DNA from: Agrypnia vestita
Lineage: Eukaryota > Arthropoda > Insecta > Trichoptera > Phryganeidae
NCBI GenBank assembly: GCA_016648135.1
Contig: JADDOH010011227.1
Location: 1 to 64,000, forward strand
Direction of reading: 5' to 3'
DNA length: 64,000 nucleotides
This document shows positions 9,310 to 20,740 of this stretch, piece after piece. The notes beneath the pieces are model-generated. The model searched no databases, was not told where the DNA came from, and saw only the letters and a program-made list of their open reading frames with translations. Within the stretch, counting starts at the first letter, position 1, and each line of letters starts with the position of its first letter. Made by a program: the position numbers and the translations under genes.

Positions 9310-12300
9310 GAGTGTAAAATCATTACTACAAAATCGTCACAGTAATGCCCTGAGGTTTATTGACTATACTTACAGACGTAGTGGTTAATTGTGTTAATAT
9401 GAATAAGGCTTGTTATTTGTTTTACAACCAAAGATGAACACAAGTTCAACGGTATGAAGAACCTTAGGTTGTCCAAAGTCAGTCCAAGGCTGGAGAGAGT
9501 AAGCGTATAACCGAAATCATCAATGGAGGAAATCCCTTAAGTAGGACAAGAGTTACTGTGAGTCACGATGATAGATGAGTCAAGATGAATACAGTGATCC
9601 TTGATCTTTACTAGTGGTACCCATTGACTGTTAAACAGAAACTTCAATATGTTTATTGTTATTTTGAAATTATAATGAACGAAATTACAATTGAACTCAA
9701 ATACATAATTTATGACACACATATTTGAATAGTCGATTCTGAATCACAAGTATGTAAGCCAAAAATTGTTACTTAATTGTTTTATTCTCATCAAAATTAA
9801 AATAATTTCGTGCACGTTGAAACGCCGTTTACTTATTGGCTAGCTTATTAAAAATACTAAGATATTTAATCCAATATGCTTCAAAATGTGACAAATTAAT
9901 GAAAATGTGTACGAATACGACAAAAAAATATTAGTTTATTCGGAAACATTTACGGCTTGAAATTTATTAATTTAGGGAATTTTTTGATCAAACTGTTTAT
10001 GAAAGATGGAATAATCAAAAAAGTCGTAATATAATATAAAATCATTTTTCATTTTTGAAACTTATGGCGCTAACTTTGTAGTTGGACATAATTAAAATAT
10101 TCACTCCAAGCTGTTTATAAAAAGTTTCGAGTTAATGAAAATAAATAAAATAAAAGCATCCCAATAATTATTTCTCTGAGATACTAGAAATAAAGACTAA
10201 TATGATGGTGGATTAGCGAGGCATTATGCTAGCTTGTTATTATACTAGTATTGAGGATTCCATGTTCGGTGATCATCTGTGTCATTTTCTTATGCCACGT
10301 GTTTTACTGTAGTAATTGGGCCTATACGTTTAAAACAAAAAAGGCATTGGTAGATTAAATAGAGCCTTGTCGAAACTTCGGGCCCCTGACCGTCTAAGAA
10401 TAAGGGGATGAACATTATGATGATGATGATAATGATGGTGGTCTTAAAATTTTGAATAAAAAAAAATCTGAAGATAAATTAAAGAAAATAAAATATCATA
10501 GGTTTTCTTCTTCTTCTTTTCCTTTCTTAGATATGTCGATCCATGCTACAGAAAACTACCCCTCCTGGGATGATGATGTTCAGCTGTCCCCCCATCTTTT
10601 AGGGATTTCATTAGCTGCTGTATGCGCAAGTTTTTCACTGTCCATCCTGGATCCAGAATCTCCTTCTGGATCTACTGCATCATGCTATGTCCTTTATTTT
10701 ACAGGTTTTCCTTATGTTTAAATTTTGGACATGATCACGTGGAGTTTTTTCAGTAATGGAACTCAGCAATAACATTTTATAAGTTCTGAGGAGTCTTACG
10801 GTATGGACATTATTTTCTAATATTATATTGGAGGTAAATTTAATATTCATATCTAGGATTTAATGCTGGAAGTGCCAATGTTAAATTTTAGTTAAAATGA
10901 GTTAGGCATAAGAAAGTAGTCCTAAATGACCATTATTTTAGAAGCACCATCTTTTAAGAGGCTTCTTAATAAATATTTTGTATAACCAATTGATCACAAT
11001 GTTTGGGTTGAAAGTTATGTGCACTTAAATAATCCTGTCTCCTGAAAAATGCAATTTTTTATCATAGATACTTCTAGCATTAAGCTCGAAGTATAGGCAA
11101 TAATTAAACAGAGATAAGTAAGTACAAAAAATAAATTAATAGGGAATTAGGAAATTATTATTCAAACCGTACAAACATGGAAACCCGGGTTCGACTCTCC
11201 CGGCCTGCACGGAACGGCGGGGATCGAGGGGAACCAGCACGCGACGGCCGTGTACTTCTTAATTGCTATTGTTCTAAATATACCCCAAACATACTTACGC
11301 CGCATGAATTAAACATGTCCGCCACCGGGTTAAACAGAGAACACGGCAGGTTTCAGTTAACAAAAAGTTGCGTGTAATTTTCGTGTTTTTTCAACATACC
11401 CGATCCGCTTACACGGTAATCAAGAAAGAACGATTTATACTTTTGCACTTTATACTCCGTGGTATTTGTAGAGCGTAAACAACTCTAAAGTAATGTAAAG
11501 TAAAGAAAAATGATAATGCTTTTATAATGCTTGAGAATATTTCGCATATTTTCCGCTAATGTATTAGGTGTTGACCACAGAGTATAATGTTATTATTTAT
11601 TTATTCGTAAATATAACAGACACAAGTTAATGACATATTTGAATAGGAGCACGAGTTATCAGAATCGAAAATTTTCATATAGAAACAAATAAATAAAAGA
11701 TAAGAATAGTAGCAATAGAATGGAAAAAAATTAATACAAAAAATAATAATATAATAAAACGAATGTAGTGAAGTAATAATACAATAAAAGTAAGTGACAA
11801 TAAGATATAATAAAACAAAGACATAATTAGATATCCACGTCAAACTTAATTCAAACTCCAAAGAGCATTTAGTGCTATAAATAAACTTTACACCTTCTTT
11901 GGGCGAGGAGATTAAGGCACAGTGGCAATAAATCCCCTCTCAGATATATTTAAGACACATTTATAATGTAGTTAAAGTATTTATTAAAGAACATTTATAA
12001 ATCAATTAAATCTTTAAGAAAATAAAACGCATTTTTTACAAAAAAACGTTGTTTATAATTTTTTTTTAAATTTAGTAAATATAAAAAATTATTTAAATAT
12101 TTTTTGGAGAAGAGGATAAAAGTTATCCTTTTAAAAAAAAATTGTTAAGCGTTTCATTGCTTGGACTGATTTTATTGGCTGAATTATGCGATGTTTAATT
12201 TTTCTTTGGTTGTATCATTGAGATCCGATTTTTCTCTACTTTCAAAACCTCTTCTATCTTGAATTTTTTTATTCTGTATGTTGTTCTAAAGCAATTTAAA

Positions 12301-12494
12301 TATTTTTATAAATCTGTGATACTTGAAACATGCTTTTAATCGTACTTGACTGATATGTAACATTATTTTTAATTGTTCCATCAATTTCTCCATAAATAAA
12401 TTAATACTGCGTACTGCCATGAATCAATATTTATGAAGGTACCATGTTCCAAGTTATTTATTTTTTCAAAACGATAATATCCTTTTTTAAAAAA
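9310..12494. other. Long AT-rich stretch without recognised genes
   Basis: I see simple (ATG)n near 10418-10436 and a less AT-rich patch at 11180-11360 whose open frame (11177-11377) matches nothing I know. A segment at about 11895-11985 shows weak similarity to 21170-21240 (TTTAAG.CACATTT followed by AAAGTATTTATT-like sequence). No coding evidence. Confidence 0.5.
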
Positions 12495-12661
12495 TAAAGA
12501 TGAGAACCTAAATACGTGTCGCTTCAATATTCTTACTATTTTCACAATAAGCTAAACGCATGTGCTATGTTATAACTAACTTGCTGGTGTCCTGGAATGG
12601 GGCTCGAACAACCGACCACAAGATTACTAGGCGAGCGTCATGACCGTTACACCAACAAGCT
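12495..12661 (-). repeat. tRNA-derived SINE (family S1)
   Basis: Read on the minus strand: TAGCTTGTTGGTGTAACGG, CTCGCCTAG, a box-B-like GTTCGAGCC, AGCAAGTTAG, GCGTTTAGCTTA, GAAAATAGTAAGAATATTGA, CGACACGTAT and an A/T-rich tail. The same order occurs at 59291-59482, 33722-33862 and 28954-29070. Box A and box B spacing is that of a polymerase III tRNA promoter. It is non-coding and depends on a LINE for movement. Confidence 0.85.
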
Positions 12662-13526
12662 ATAGCTATATAAAAAAATTAATTTATTTTATATATAAAA
12701 TTAATTAGTTTTTTGTAAACTTATTTTTTGGCGTAGTAAAGTATTTATGAACTCAGTTAGGCAACGAAATAATACAAATGTGTATAATGTTGCAATGTTT
12801 AAATATAATCTTTAACGAAAATGTCGTACGTGTGAAAAACAAACCTGTAGAAAGGAAAAAAATGTGTTTCTGGAAAGCAAGTCTGAGAGTGACTGCGAAC
12901 GGTGATTTCTACTCAGCATTAAAAAATAAAACAAACCCATGGATTTCTTCTCAGAACTGTTGATGCGCGTCTCGATACTTGGAAATGGCACTGAAAATGG
13001 TGGAAGCTAACGAAATACAATACGTAGAATAAAATAATTTTAATTGGAAAGTACGTAAAATAACATAGAGAAAAGATGTACTAAGCCAATTGTTGTAGAA
13101 AGATTCAAGATGTCTTTGAAGCCTAAGGAGATGAACATCAATTTTACGCAAATATTATATTTTGGTAAAAAATGCTAAATTAAATATTTGTCTGACTGAA
13201 AATAATGATTAATTTAAATCCGAGTAATATTATGATAATAACCGCAATATAAATATCATAGATATGCTTATATTTTATTTCGACTTATTTCATTGAAAGT
13301 ATCTATAATTCTGAATACACGCCACTGTTAAAAGGAATAATATCCTTCATCTACAGGAGACTTGGAATGCAGGAGGATTTAGAAAAGCCAATTATATGTG
13401 TCAGTACGTGCGGTATTGTATACACGTGATATACAGTTTTTATAGTTAGATCATGACGTTTATGTAAAAGTGACACAAGACAAGAGAGAATTTACCCTGT
13501 AATAATAATTTGGTCACTGTATTAAT
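12662..13526. other. AT-rich sequence, nothing recognised
   Basis: No domain or repeat was identified in this stretch. Confidence 0.5.
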
Positions 13527-13930
13527 TACCAGGTCTGCCCGCGGCTTCGCACGCGTAGATTTTTAGTGACTTTGAGTCATATTTTATTAATTTGTGTATT
13601 AACCTTAACATACACATATATGTTTTAGCGAACTATTTTATTGAATTTTTTGAGTTCTACAACTTGTATGTATAAAGAATTTAAATATATATTATCGTTA
13701 AGGCGGCGTTTGTAAAAAACGCATTGGTCGATCATTTTTTTGGCGAATTTTGTTGTAAAATAGGTCACCACGAAAAGCCCCTTTATTTCAACGGGATAAT
13801 ATATATCTAACCTTTGTCCACCCGAATGTCCATTCTAAATATTGGTGAAAGAATTTTTGAAATCGGTTGAGTAGTTTACATCCTACATCCAGACTTACAA
13901 ACTTTACCTCATTAAATATTAGCGTAGATG
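13527..13930. repeat. Dispersed repeat related to the 4.5-5.3 kb MITE family
   Basis: It begins GCCCGCGGCTTCGCACGCGT (13537-13556), equivalent to the terminal repeat of the MITE at 4557. The internal block GGTCACCACGAA and GGGATAATATATA matches the complement of 5041-5115. It ends with GAATTTTTGAAATCGG and CTTACAAACTTTACCTC, as at 4455-4552. It is probably a more complete layout of the parent element; no protein is encoded. Confidence 0.65.
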
Positions 13931-14089
13931 ATACTGTACTCACCACATTAAGTATCTTTATAACAAAGTTTTTAAATAAATTAAAAATTAATTGATTATT
14001 ATACTTATATTTTTCTTCTCTAGAATACTTACCATAAGAAAAATAATTGTATACACTTTGAAAAAACTAACAATATTTTAAGGCCACCG

Positions 14090-14148
14090 CGATCAATATT
14101 ATTGCTCAATCATGTCGAAAGCGATGTGTTGAACAGTAATATTGATCG
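14090..14148. repeat. Imperfect inverted repeat, 21-bp arms
   Basis: The left arm CGATCAATATTATTGCTCAAT and the right arm are inverted with two mismatches around a loop of about 17 nt. It could be the core of a small fold-back element; no flanking duplication was resolved. Confidence 0.6.
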
Positions 14149-14444
14149 TGTAAGGATGTATATTTTCAATAAAAGGGATATGCAATAAATTGAAATGTGT
14201 TCAGTAAAAATTTATTTAACGATTCATTGATGGTTCATCAATATTATGTGTGACCTGCATCACCGGCGGGTGACAAGGTGTTTGCCACTAAGGCAGAGTA
14301 CAAGCGTAAAAAGAAAGCATACTCACCTTGAAAGTAGAGTCAGTACAGAAATATTAAACAAAATTGTGGAGTCGTCTGCGAGTCTCAGCCCCGCCTACAT
14401 TATTAATCAATGTAACGCCTTCAATATTATTGATCCATAATATT

Positions 14445-14876
14445 CAATTCAACTAAATTCAATTCAATTTATTTGATAATAGGTAAGTACACTGTACACT
14501 ACAAACTATATATCAAACTAACAATATTTAATCAATTAAAAATAACTTAAATTCTGGTCAAAGGTATAGTCAAAGGTATTCATCCTGCTTCGCAGAACCC
14601 CTTCAGATACATGGAATATATCAATATCTATCCGAAGCGACATTGTTCAGCATAGTGGTAGCTTTTCCAACAGGCATAACCATCAGCAGGTTGGTTCTAT
14701 ATATTGGAATGTGAAACAATATGTGCTGACGATGTCTAAAGTAATTATCAGGAACATACAAAGCAGTGCTCCGCATAATTTCAGGATTTTCGATCATATA
14801 GCGCAACAATCGATAAAAATGTGTAAACAAATACACATTCCTTCTAGTCTCTAAACTATCGTAGCCAAAAATATTG
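14445..14876 (-). pseudogene. 3' tail of a LINE (family B), minus strand
   Basis: Minus-strand translation reads NIFGYDSLETRRNVYLFTHF, YRLLRYMIENPEI, YVPDNYFRHRQHILF, YRTNLLMVMPVGKATTMLNN: the C-terminus of a jockey/CR1-like LINE polyprotein. The same tail occurs at 38420-39022 and 20292-20400. The DNA end (plus strand 14448-14475) is a repeated ATTCAATTCAA. The frame appears open to the N-terminal break but lacks the reverse transcriptase. It abuts an oppositely oriented family A tail at 14877. Confidence 0.85.
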
Positions 14877-15363
14877 AAACTGCCAACTCTGATGTACGGA
14901 AATGAAGCTTGGTAAAAATTGGCAAAAAAGGAATGAAAGTAGACCGAATGAGGTGGAAAAGCGATCACTAAGGCGTTTCTAGAATTTTTGGTCAGTAGAG
15001 TGAGGAATGAACAAATAAGAAGTGAATGTAATGCTGGCTGTAGTGTGATAGATAAAATAAAGAAAGGAGTGCTGAGATGGTTTGGTCATGTAGAACGTGT
15101 GAGCGAGGAAAGGCTGGTTAAGAAAATAGAAAATATAAAAGTGTTGAAAGTAACAGGAATATAGGACTTCCGCGAAAGACCTGGCATGATCATATTCTAC
15201 AAGTATTGGAGAATGCCCCTGTTAAAAGCCTCAACATCTGTAGAGCATGCATGAGAAGATGTATGTATGTAGCCGAAGCAAAAGTCGTGTGCCAAGATAG
15301 AGGAATATGGCGTTCTGTTCTCTCTGCCTACTCGTGATGGTGAGTTAGTTAGTTAGTTAGTTA
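14877..15363 (+). pseudogene. 3' tail of LINE family A
   Basis: DNA matches 45540-46033 in order: a TGTACGGAAATGAAG block, AGAAAGGAGTGCTGAGATGG, a CGAAAGACCTGGCATGATC block, TCTCTGCCTA and GTGATGG. It ends in (GTTA)n at 15340-15362. Frameshifts and a stop break the frame. The terminal tetranucleotide run replaces poly(A). Confidence 0.85.
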
Positions 15364-15471
15364 TGTGGGGGACTTGTACGACGGTGTACGTGACTTAAGA
15401 TACTTTAGTAAAAACTATCAATAAATAGTTTAATTTTGAACATATATAATTCTTATCAATAACTTCGTTTA

Positions 15472-16103
15472 GGCCGTATTCTGAAAATAGCAATATTGGT
15501 ATTTTAATATTGTTATCCCAAGACTAATAATATAATATATGAGAATAAAAAAAATAAACGATTCGTCGGTATTTGTTATTTTTTCAGTTTCTACTTGGGA
15601 GAGAGGGAGATAACGCGAAAATGCGACGCGAGATATGACGGTTATCCGACAAACGACAAAATATATATATATGAGTCCAATGCTACAGTAACAACAATGC
15701 CATAATTTTACATAAGGACGCTGTGAGAGAAGAAATTAATAAGTGCATATGAAATGATTTTTTTTCATTATACTTAAAATACAGCATTAGTACTTATTTC
15801 TTGTAATTTTCATGTGAAGTTACGTTTGCGATAAGTACTTAGATAATCGGTAATTCGAATTTGAAGCTCTGTCAGACCAGACCGCCTGGAAGACATCGGA
15901 GCAATCACTCTTCTAAAGGTATTGCAGACATCGGACACCGCATATAAAGATATTTAATTGAGATAGATATGTGAAAATAAACAAATCTCCTTACGTGTAT
16001 ACCTAAACCCACATCTCGTTTATTTTTTATTTTTATTCTCTTCTTTTAAGTGTTGGGATAACAATCTTAAGATCCCAATATTGATATTTTTGGAATACAG
16101 CTG
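15472..16103. mobile_element. 632-bp MITE with about 50-bp inverted ends, possible TTA target site
   Basis: The left end (CCGTATTCTGAAAATA, CAATATTGG, TTGTTATCCCAA) and the right end (TTGGGATAACAA, CCCAATATTGATATTTTTGG, AATACAG) are inverted repeats. TTA lies on both sides (15469-15471, 16104-16106), which would fit a PIF/Harbinger-type element, though the last few terminal bases do not align exactly. No transposase is present. Confidence 0.65.
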
Positions 16104-16106
16104 TTA

Positions 16107-17609
16107 TTTGATAGAGAAACCGATCAGAAATAAGATTTTGAGGATAAGTTCTACGTTTTTTAGAGTGATACAAATTATATTTAAATTTTGTAATTCTGAG
16201 TCGTGACTAATGTTTTGCTGAAATCATACTTTGCTTTTGTTAGTAGAAAATCTAAAATTTTGTGTAGAGGTTCAAGGGTAAAGGGTTGGGTGAACAGGGG
16301 TGGAATTGTGTCGCTAATTGACCGCCACACTCATCGTCTCACAAAACGAACTTAAATTACTAGTGGTGAAAATAAATAAGTCAGATTACAAGTAAATAAA
16401 GTTGATGTTAATCTAATTTAGAGTGGATTGATTGAATTCTTAACAAAAGAAAAACAGAGTTTGTTTCCCAGAATTATTTTTGAAAATTGTATGGCAATCA
16501 GTGTTTGTTGGTATCGTTAAGCATTGAAGTGATTAGGAGTGCGAAAATTCGTTTTTTCGTCTTCCGCTTTGGGTCCATTTAAGAATAATAACTTTTCGTT
16601 TGATGTTTTCCTCATTTAGCAATTTTAAATGACGCTGATGGAACAAATACGAGCATAATCAACATTTCCAAAAATACTACGATCTGTATAAACAATGTGT
16701 AGCTAATAAGGGTTCTACTTTATTTCGTTTATTATTTAACATATAGAATATCAAAAGGTCGCTTATGATTCTGAAAAATAGTGTCGTGTGTCATTAAAGT
16801 ACAATTTAAAATAAAATTAAATCAATTAAGAGAATGTTACAAAATATATTATTTATGTTTCAAGTATAAGAAACAACCTAGAAAATAAAATTAAGAGTTT
16901 CTATAAATTATCACGTTATATAAAATATATATCACCTCTTAAGTAGAGAGTGTGCGAGTTACAAGTCTCTCGCATTTAATTATAAATCCGAATGACCATC
17001 TATATAAATAAAAATGTAAATGTTCGTTTGTACAAAATCGACAATTTCTGAAAGTTCTTCACTAATTGCTTTGAAATTTTGACACAACGTTGCATTCAAA
17101 TACGAGGATGTTTTTGTATACCTAATTTGTTTTTATACATAATAATAATAATAATAGTATTGGATTATTTATATAACGCTATTTTTGTGAAAATTTCACC
17201 TTAAGGGCGCTTAACACACAAAAAACTCTTACATACTAAAATCATAGAATAACAAAATGAAAAAGAAAACTTTCTTGTGTATGCACATATTAAAATTATC
17301 CGTAATTTTGTGGTTGCCGCGAAAATAACGAACCGCCCATACCATTCATTTTGATTTACTAATTTTGATGTCTATTATAATTACGTTATTTATTTTTGTA
17401 TGAAATTCGACTTACGACCATTTCGACTTGTAACCGAAGTTGCGGAACCGAGCCCATACGTAAGTTGAGAACTGACTGTATGTAAGTAGGTATATCAAAA
17501 TTTCGCTTTTAAACTGAACCCGAGTTGAGAAGAATACGTATGTCAAGGCTACCGTCACTAAGTTAATATAGTAAGAATGTACTATACGAATAAATGCTAT
17601 GTATGTATG
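16107..17609. other. AT-rich sequence with a possible transposon end
   Basis: No gene seen. At 17004-17130 the wording (ATCTATATAAATAAAAATG, then GTTCGTTTGTACAAAATCG, then TTTGAAATTTTGACACA) resembles the terminal part of insect Helitron-like or related repeats, but I cannot place it. (AATAAT)n occurs at about 17140-17155. Confidence 0.4.
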
Positions 17610-17611
17610 TA

Positions 17612-18896
17612 TTAGGTCCTTACATATGAAATTGAGGTTTTGCCGTACCGGCAAATTTGATCTCAAATATCTTCTCTTTGGTTAGGAATTCCAAATCCAA
17701 ATTTATACAGCTATTTACTCATGTATTTGTGTTTTGAAAATTATAATTCATTTGTTTTTTCCTCAATTGTTTTTTTCTTTGCGCCACTCAGTTTACAAAA
17801 TGAAAAACTTGAAATATCGCGTTATTTACGAGTACGAGTTCCACCGTGGCACCAGTGCTGTAGAAACGGCTCGAAGGATTAATGATGTGTATGGCGACGG
17901 TGCCGCAAAAGAAAACACAGTGCGTTTTTGGTTCCAACGTTTTCGTTCTGGAAATTTCGACCTGCAGAACAAGCCCCGTGGACGGCCGGAGACCAAAGTT
18001 GATAATGAAGAATTGAAGGCTATTGTGGAAGCGGATCCATCGCAAACCACATCCGAGTTAGCTGCAGGCTGCGGTGTTAGTGATAAAACTGTTTTAATCC
18101 ACTTGAAGCAAATTGGTAAGGTGAAAAAGCTTGAAAGGTGGGTACCTCACGAATTGAGTGAAGCAAATCAACAAACGCGCGTTGACTGCTGCGTTGCATT
18201 ACTCAACCGGCACAATAATGAAGGGATTTTAAATCGAATCATTACCTGTGATGAAAAGTGGATCCTGTACGATAATCGGAAGCGCTCATCGCAATGGCTG
18301 AACCCTGCCGAACCAGCCAAACCATGCCCCAAGCGAAAATTGACTCCAAAAAAGTTACTTGTGAGCGTTTGGTGGACTAGTGCTGGTGTCGTTCACTACA
18401 GCTTTCTTAAATCTGGCCAGACGATTACGGCAGATGTCTATTGTCAGCAACTGCAAACCATGATGGAAAAGCTAGCTGCTAAACAACCGAGGCTGGTTAA
18501 TCGCTCTAGGCCACTGCTGCTTCATGATAACGCTAGACCACACACTGCACAACAGACGGCTACCAAATTAGAGGAGCTTCAATTGGAATGTCTAAGACAT
18601 CCATCGTACTCTCCGGACCTTGCCCCAACAGATTACCATTTTTTTCGAAATTTGGATAACTTCTTGCAAAGGAAAAAATTCAACTCCGATGGGGCAGTCC
18701 AAACCGCCTTCAAAGATTTTATTGATTCCCGTCCGAATGGTTTTTTTAGTAAAGGGATCGATGAACTACCTATGAGATGGCAAAAGTGCATAGATAGCAA
18801 TGGTACATACTTTGATTAAATAAATATATTATAATAAAAAAAATCGGCTTTATGTTCCTCCCATACTAAACGTCAATTTCATATGTAAGGACCTAA
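17612..18896 (+). mobile_element. Complete mariner transposon (copy 1)
   Basis: The element starts TTAGGTCCTTACATATGAAA and ends with the exact inverted form, flanked by TA on both sides (17610-17611, 18897-18898), the mariner target duplication. It is 1285 bp, the usual size for the family, with one uninterrupted transposase (17800-18819). Two other copies with the same ends, 48276-49389 and 58111-59584, are defective. This is the only copy in the window that looks able to supply transposase. Confidence 0.97.
17800..18819 (+). CDS. Mariner transposase, cecropia-like DD34D, apparently intact
   Basis: A 339-residue transposase that would bind the terminal repeats and cut and paste the element into TA sites in the nucleus. 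The start chosen is the ATG at 17800 (KNLKYRVIYEYEF), which gives the normal mariner length; an in-frame upstream ATG at 17734 would add 22 hydrophobic residues unlike the family. Seen: an N-terminal helix-turn-helix half (about 1-50), GRPETK linker (61-66), a second HTH half (about 80-108), the WVPHEL signature (114-119), and catalytic Asp151 (TCDEKW), Asp243 (LLHDNARPH) and Asp278 (YSPDLAPTDYHFF), with exactly 34 residues between the last two. No stop or frameshift. The family call is firm; the cecropia-like subfamily is from overall resemblance to the SETMAR/Hsmar1 type. Confidence 0.97.
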   Translation: MKNLKYRVIYEYEFHRGTSAVETARRINDVYGDGAAKENTVRFWFQRFRSGNFDLQNKPRGRPETKVDNEELKAIVEADPSQTTSELAAGCGVSDKTVLIHLKQIGKVKKLERWVPHELSEANQQTRVDCCVALLNRHNNEGILNRIITCDEKWILYDNRKRSSQWLNPAEPAKPCPKRKLTPKKLLVSVWWTSAGVVHYSFLKSGQTITADVYCQQLQTMMEKLAAKQPRLVNRSRPLLLHDNARPHTAQQTATKLEELQLECLRHPSYSPDLAPTDYHFFRNLDNFLQRKKFNSDGAVQTAFKDFIDSRPNGFFSKGIDELPMRWQKCIDSNGTYFD

Positions 18897-19202
18897 TATA
18901 TTTATCTAACAATTATTTCATTCCCTTAGAGACAAAACTCACCAGCCGCAATATTGGCCAAAATGAACTTTGAACACAAATGTTCATATTTTTTCCATTT
19001 CTATTCTAAGTAAAAATCAGTAAGTGAATATTCCGTGTCTATTTATAGTTATTTAGTGGTAAAAATCATATTTTGAACATTTACAATAAATTTAATATCA
19101 CATGTTGAATGTTCAAACCTCATAATCTCAAAACTACTCAGGTCACTTAGTGAGCTTTACCTCTCAAGGGAGATATGATACGTTCTCTCTTTCATAAGTA
19201 TA

Positions 19203-19621
19203 CAGGGTGTCCCGTATCTCGACGTTAAGCCAAAATTGGGTGATAGATCAAGTCATAATAGTTATCTGAAAAATATTTAAAATAAAAAAAACAGTCAGTT
19301 AAAACAGGGCAAAGTATTGATTTTGAATACTTGGTTTGGTTAAAAAGTGACATTTTCTTCCAAGCTGGAACAGTTGGCTTGAAATTTCGAACAAAAGTTT
19401 ACAGAAGCATTATTCAGAATTACATTATAATAAAAAAAATGAAGAAAAATAAAGATTTGTAGCAACAGGAGTGAAAAGACCGTCACAGGGTGTAGATTTT
19501 TTTAAAATGCTTATAATTTTTAAAACACATGACATAGATTTTTTAAAATATTTTTCTGATAACTATTATGACTTGGTCTATCACTAGATTTCGGCTTGAC
19601 GACGAGATACGGGACAACCTG
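19203..19621. mobile_element. 419-bp MITE with about 85-bp inverted ends and TA target site
   Basis: The left end CAGGGTGTCCCGTATCTCGA and the right end (inverted CAGGTTGTCCCGTATCTCG) extend into a long inverted repeat that includes GATAGA.CAAGTCATAATAG and TTATC.GAAAAATATTT. TA flanks both ends (19201-19202, 19622-19623). There is no coding frame, so it is a non-autonomous element probably cross-mobilised by a Tc1/mariner-type transposase (inference from TA and layout). Confidence 0.85.
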
Positions 19622-19623
19622 TA

Positions 19624-20291
19624 TATAAACATGATGATATTTTCATTTTTGTATTATATTTTCTGATATTTATAATATATTTTAAAGTCTTTATTTCGAT
19701 ATAAAAAATTCTTGTAACTTCTTCTGCTTAACTAACCACAACGTTTTCTAAATACAGTTAATAAATAAAGTATGTATTACAAAACATGTTTTCTGTTTTG
19801 AGAGTATTTTCAGGCTGTATTTCATTTAACTTGTGAAAAGTATATCTGCACCAGACAGCTGTCATAGCTCCATCTATATATTAGATCCCGTCTTTAATCT
19901 TGACCTGCATTAATCCATCAACGGTTGCGTGTCGGAACCACCGGTAGATTTAATCTCAGTTTTAACCGGAGAATTGCGTTACACAGTGAAAATGTGTTAT
20001 TATGTTTCTAACATTGTTTCGAAATAAAAGTTTTAGAAATTTATTTCTGGAAAACATCTTTTAGATGTAAAAATATCGTTTGTAGATTTCTTTACAAATA
20101 GGTAATAGGATCAATAAAATTCTAAAAAAATGCATAATATTTAACACATTAAAAATTTCACTAAATTAAATTAATTTAAAAAAATTACAATCTTATATTT
20201 AATGCGATAACATTATTAGAATTACTTTAATTAATTCTTTTGTGTATATATAAAGTATTATTTTAATTTAAATCTAAATATATAGAGAGAA
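19624..20291. other. AT-rich sequence, nothing recognised
   Basis: A moderately mixed segment at 19860-19985 has no recognisable domain or repeat. Confidence 0.5.
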
Positions 20292-20400
20292 CTCTTTTTT
20301 AAGTTATAGGAGAATCTTGCTTCGGTAAACCCTTTTGGAGACATGGAACTGGTCAATATTCAAACAGGAATAACCATCGGCAGGTTGTTTTAAATATTTC
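20292..20400 (-). pseudogene. Very short LINE family B 3' tail
   Basis: The complement matches the end of the LINE tail at 38775-38885 (CAACCT.CC.ATGGTT..GCCTGT, GTTCCATGTCTC, GAAGCA.GATT). Only about 110 bp remain. It is a 5'-truncated insertion or decayed fragment with no coding value. Confidence 0.7.
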
Positions 20401-20667
20401 TTCAAAGTTGCAATATGATTTATTCTGTAAAGGTTTATAAGACCACCGCCATTTTGAACATTGAGCTACTTTTTCAGGTTACACAACTAAGACAACCTAT
20501 TTCGACCTACATATCTCTCACCTTGTAAGCGCAAGTCGTAAAATATATATTAGACTCATTGTTGTGAATGAAAAAAGGAGATTCGAGAAAAATTTAATAT
20601 TTTTGCATGTATATTCCGAGAAGACAATTGCTGCATATTGTCCACAGAGAGATAATTATTAATTAAT

Positions 20668-20740
20668 GTAAGTGATAACTTTACACAATCCAACGTTCAA
20701 CAATTCCACCGTAAGAACATCCAAAGATTATCAAATTTAT
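20668..20740 (+). repeat. Dispersed repeat fragment (AATTCCACCGTAAGAACATCC type)
   Basis: TTTACACAATCCAACGTTCA and AATTCCACCGTAAGAACATC match the complement of 46855-46905 and partly 57888-57930. Three copies of one short dispersed family lie in the window. I do not recognise the parent. Confidence 0.6.

Noticed and set aside
11601..11861. Membrane-protein-like minus-strand open frame
   Set aside because: Phe/Tyr/Ile-rich translation is what AT-rich DNA gives by chance; no conserved motif.
14621..14968. 115-residue minus-strand open frame as a possible host gene
   Set aside because: Its sequence is the LINE family B C-terminus, and its N-terminal part runs into the oppositely oriented family A tail.
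17788..18050. Minus-strand open frames over the mariner transposase (also seen at the two other mariner copies)
   Set aside because: Shadows of the transposase in antisense; repeated only because the mariner is repeated.
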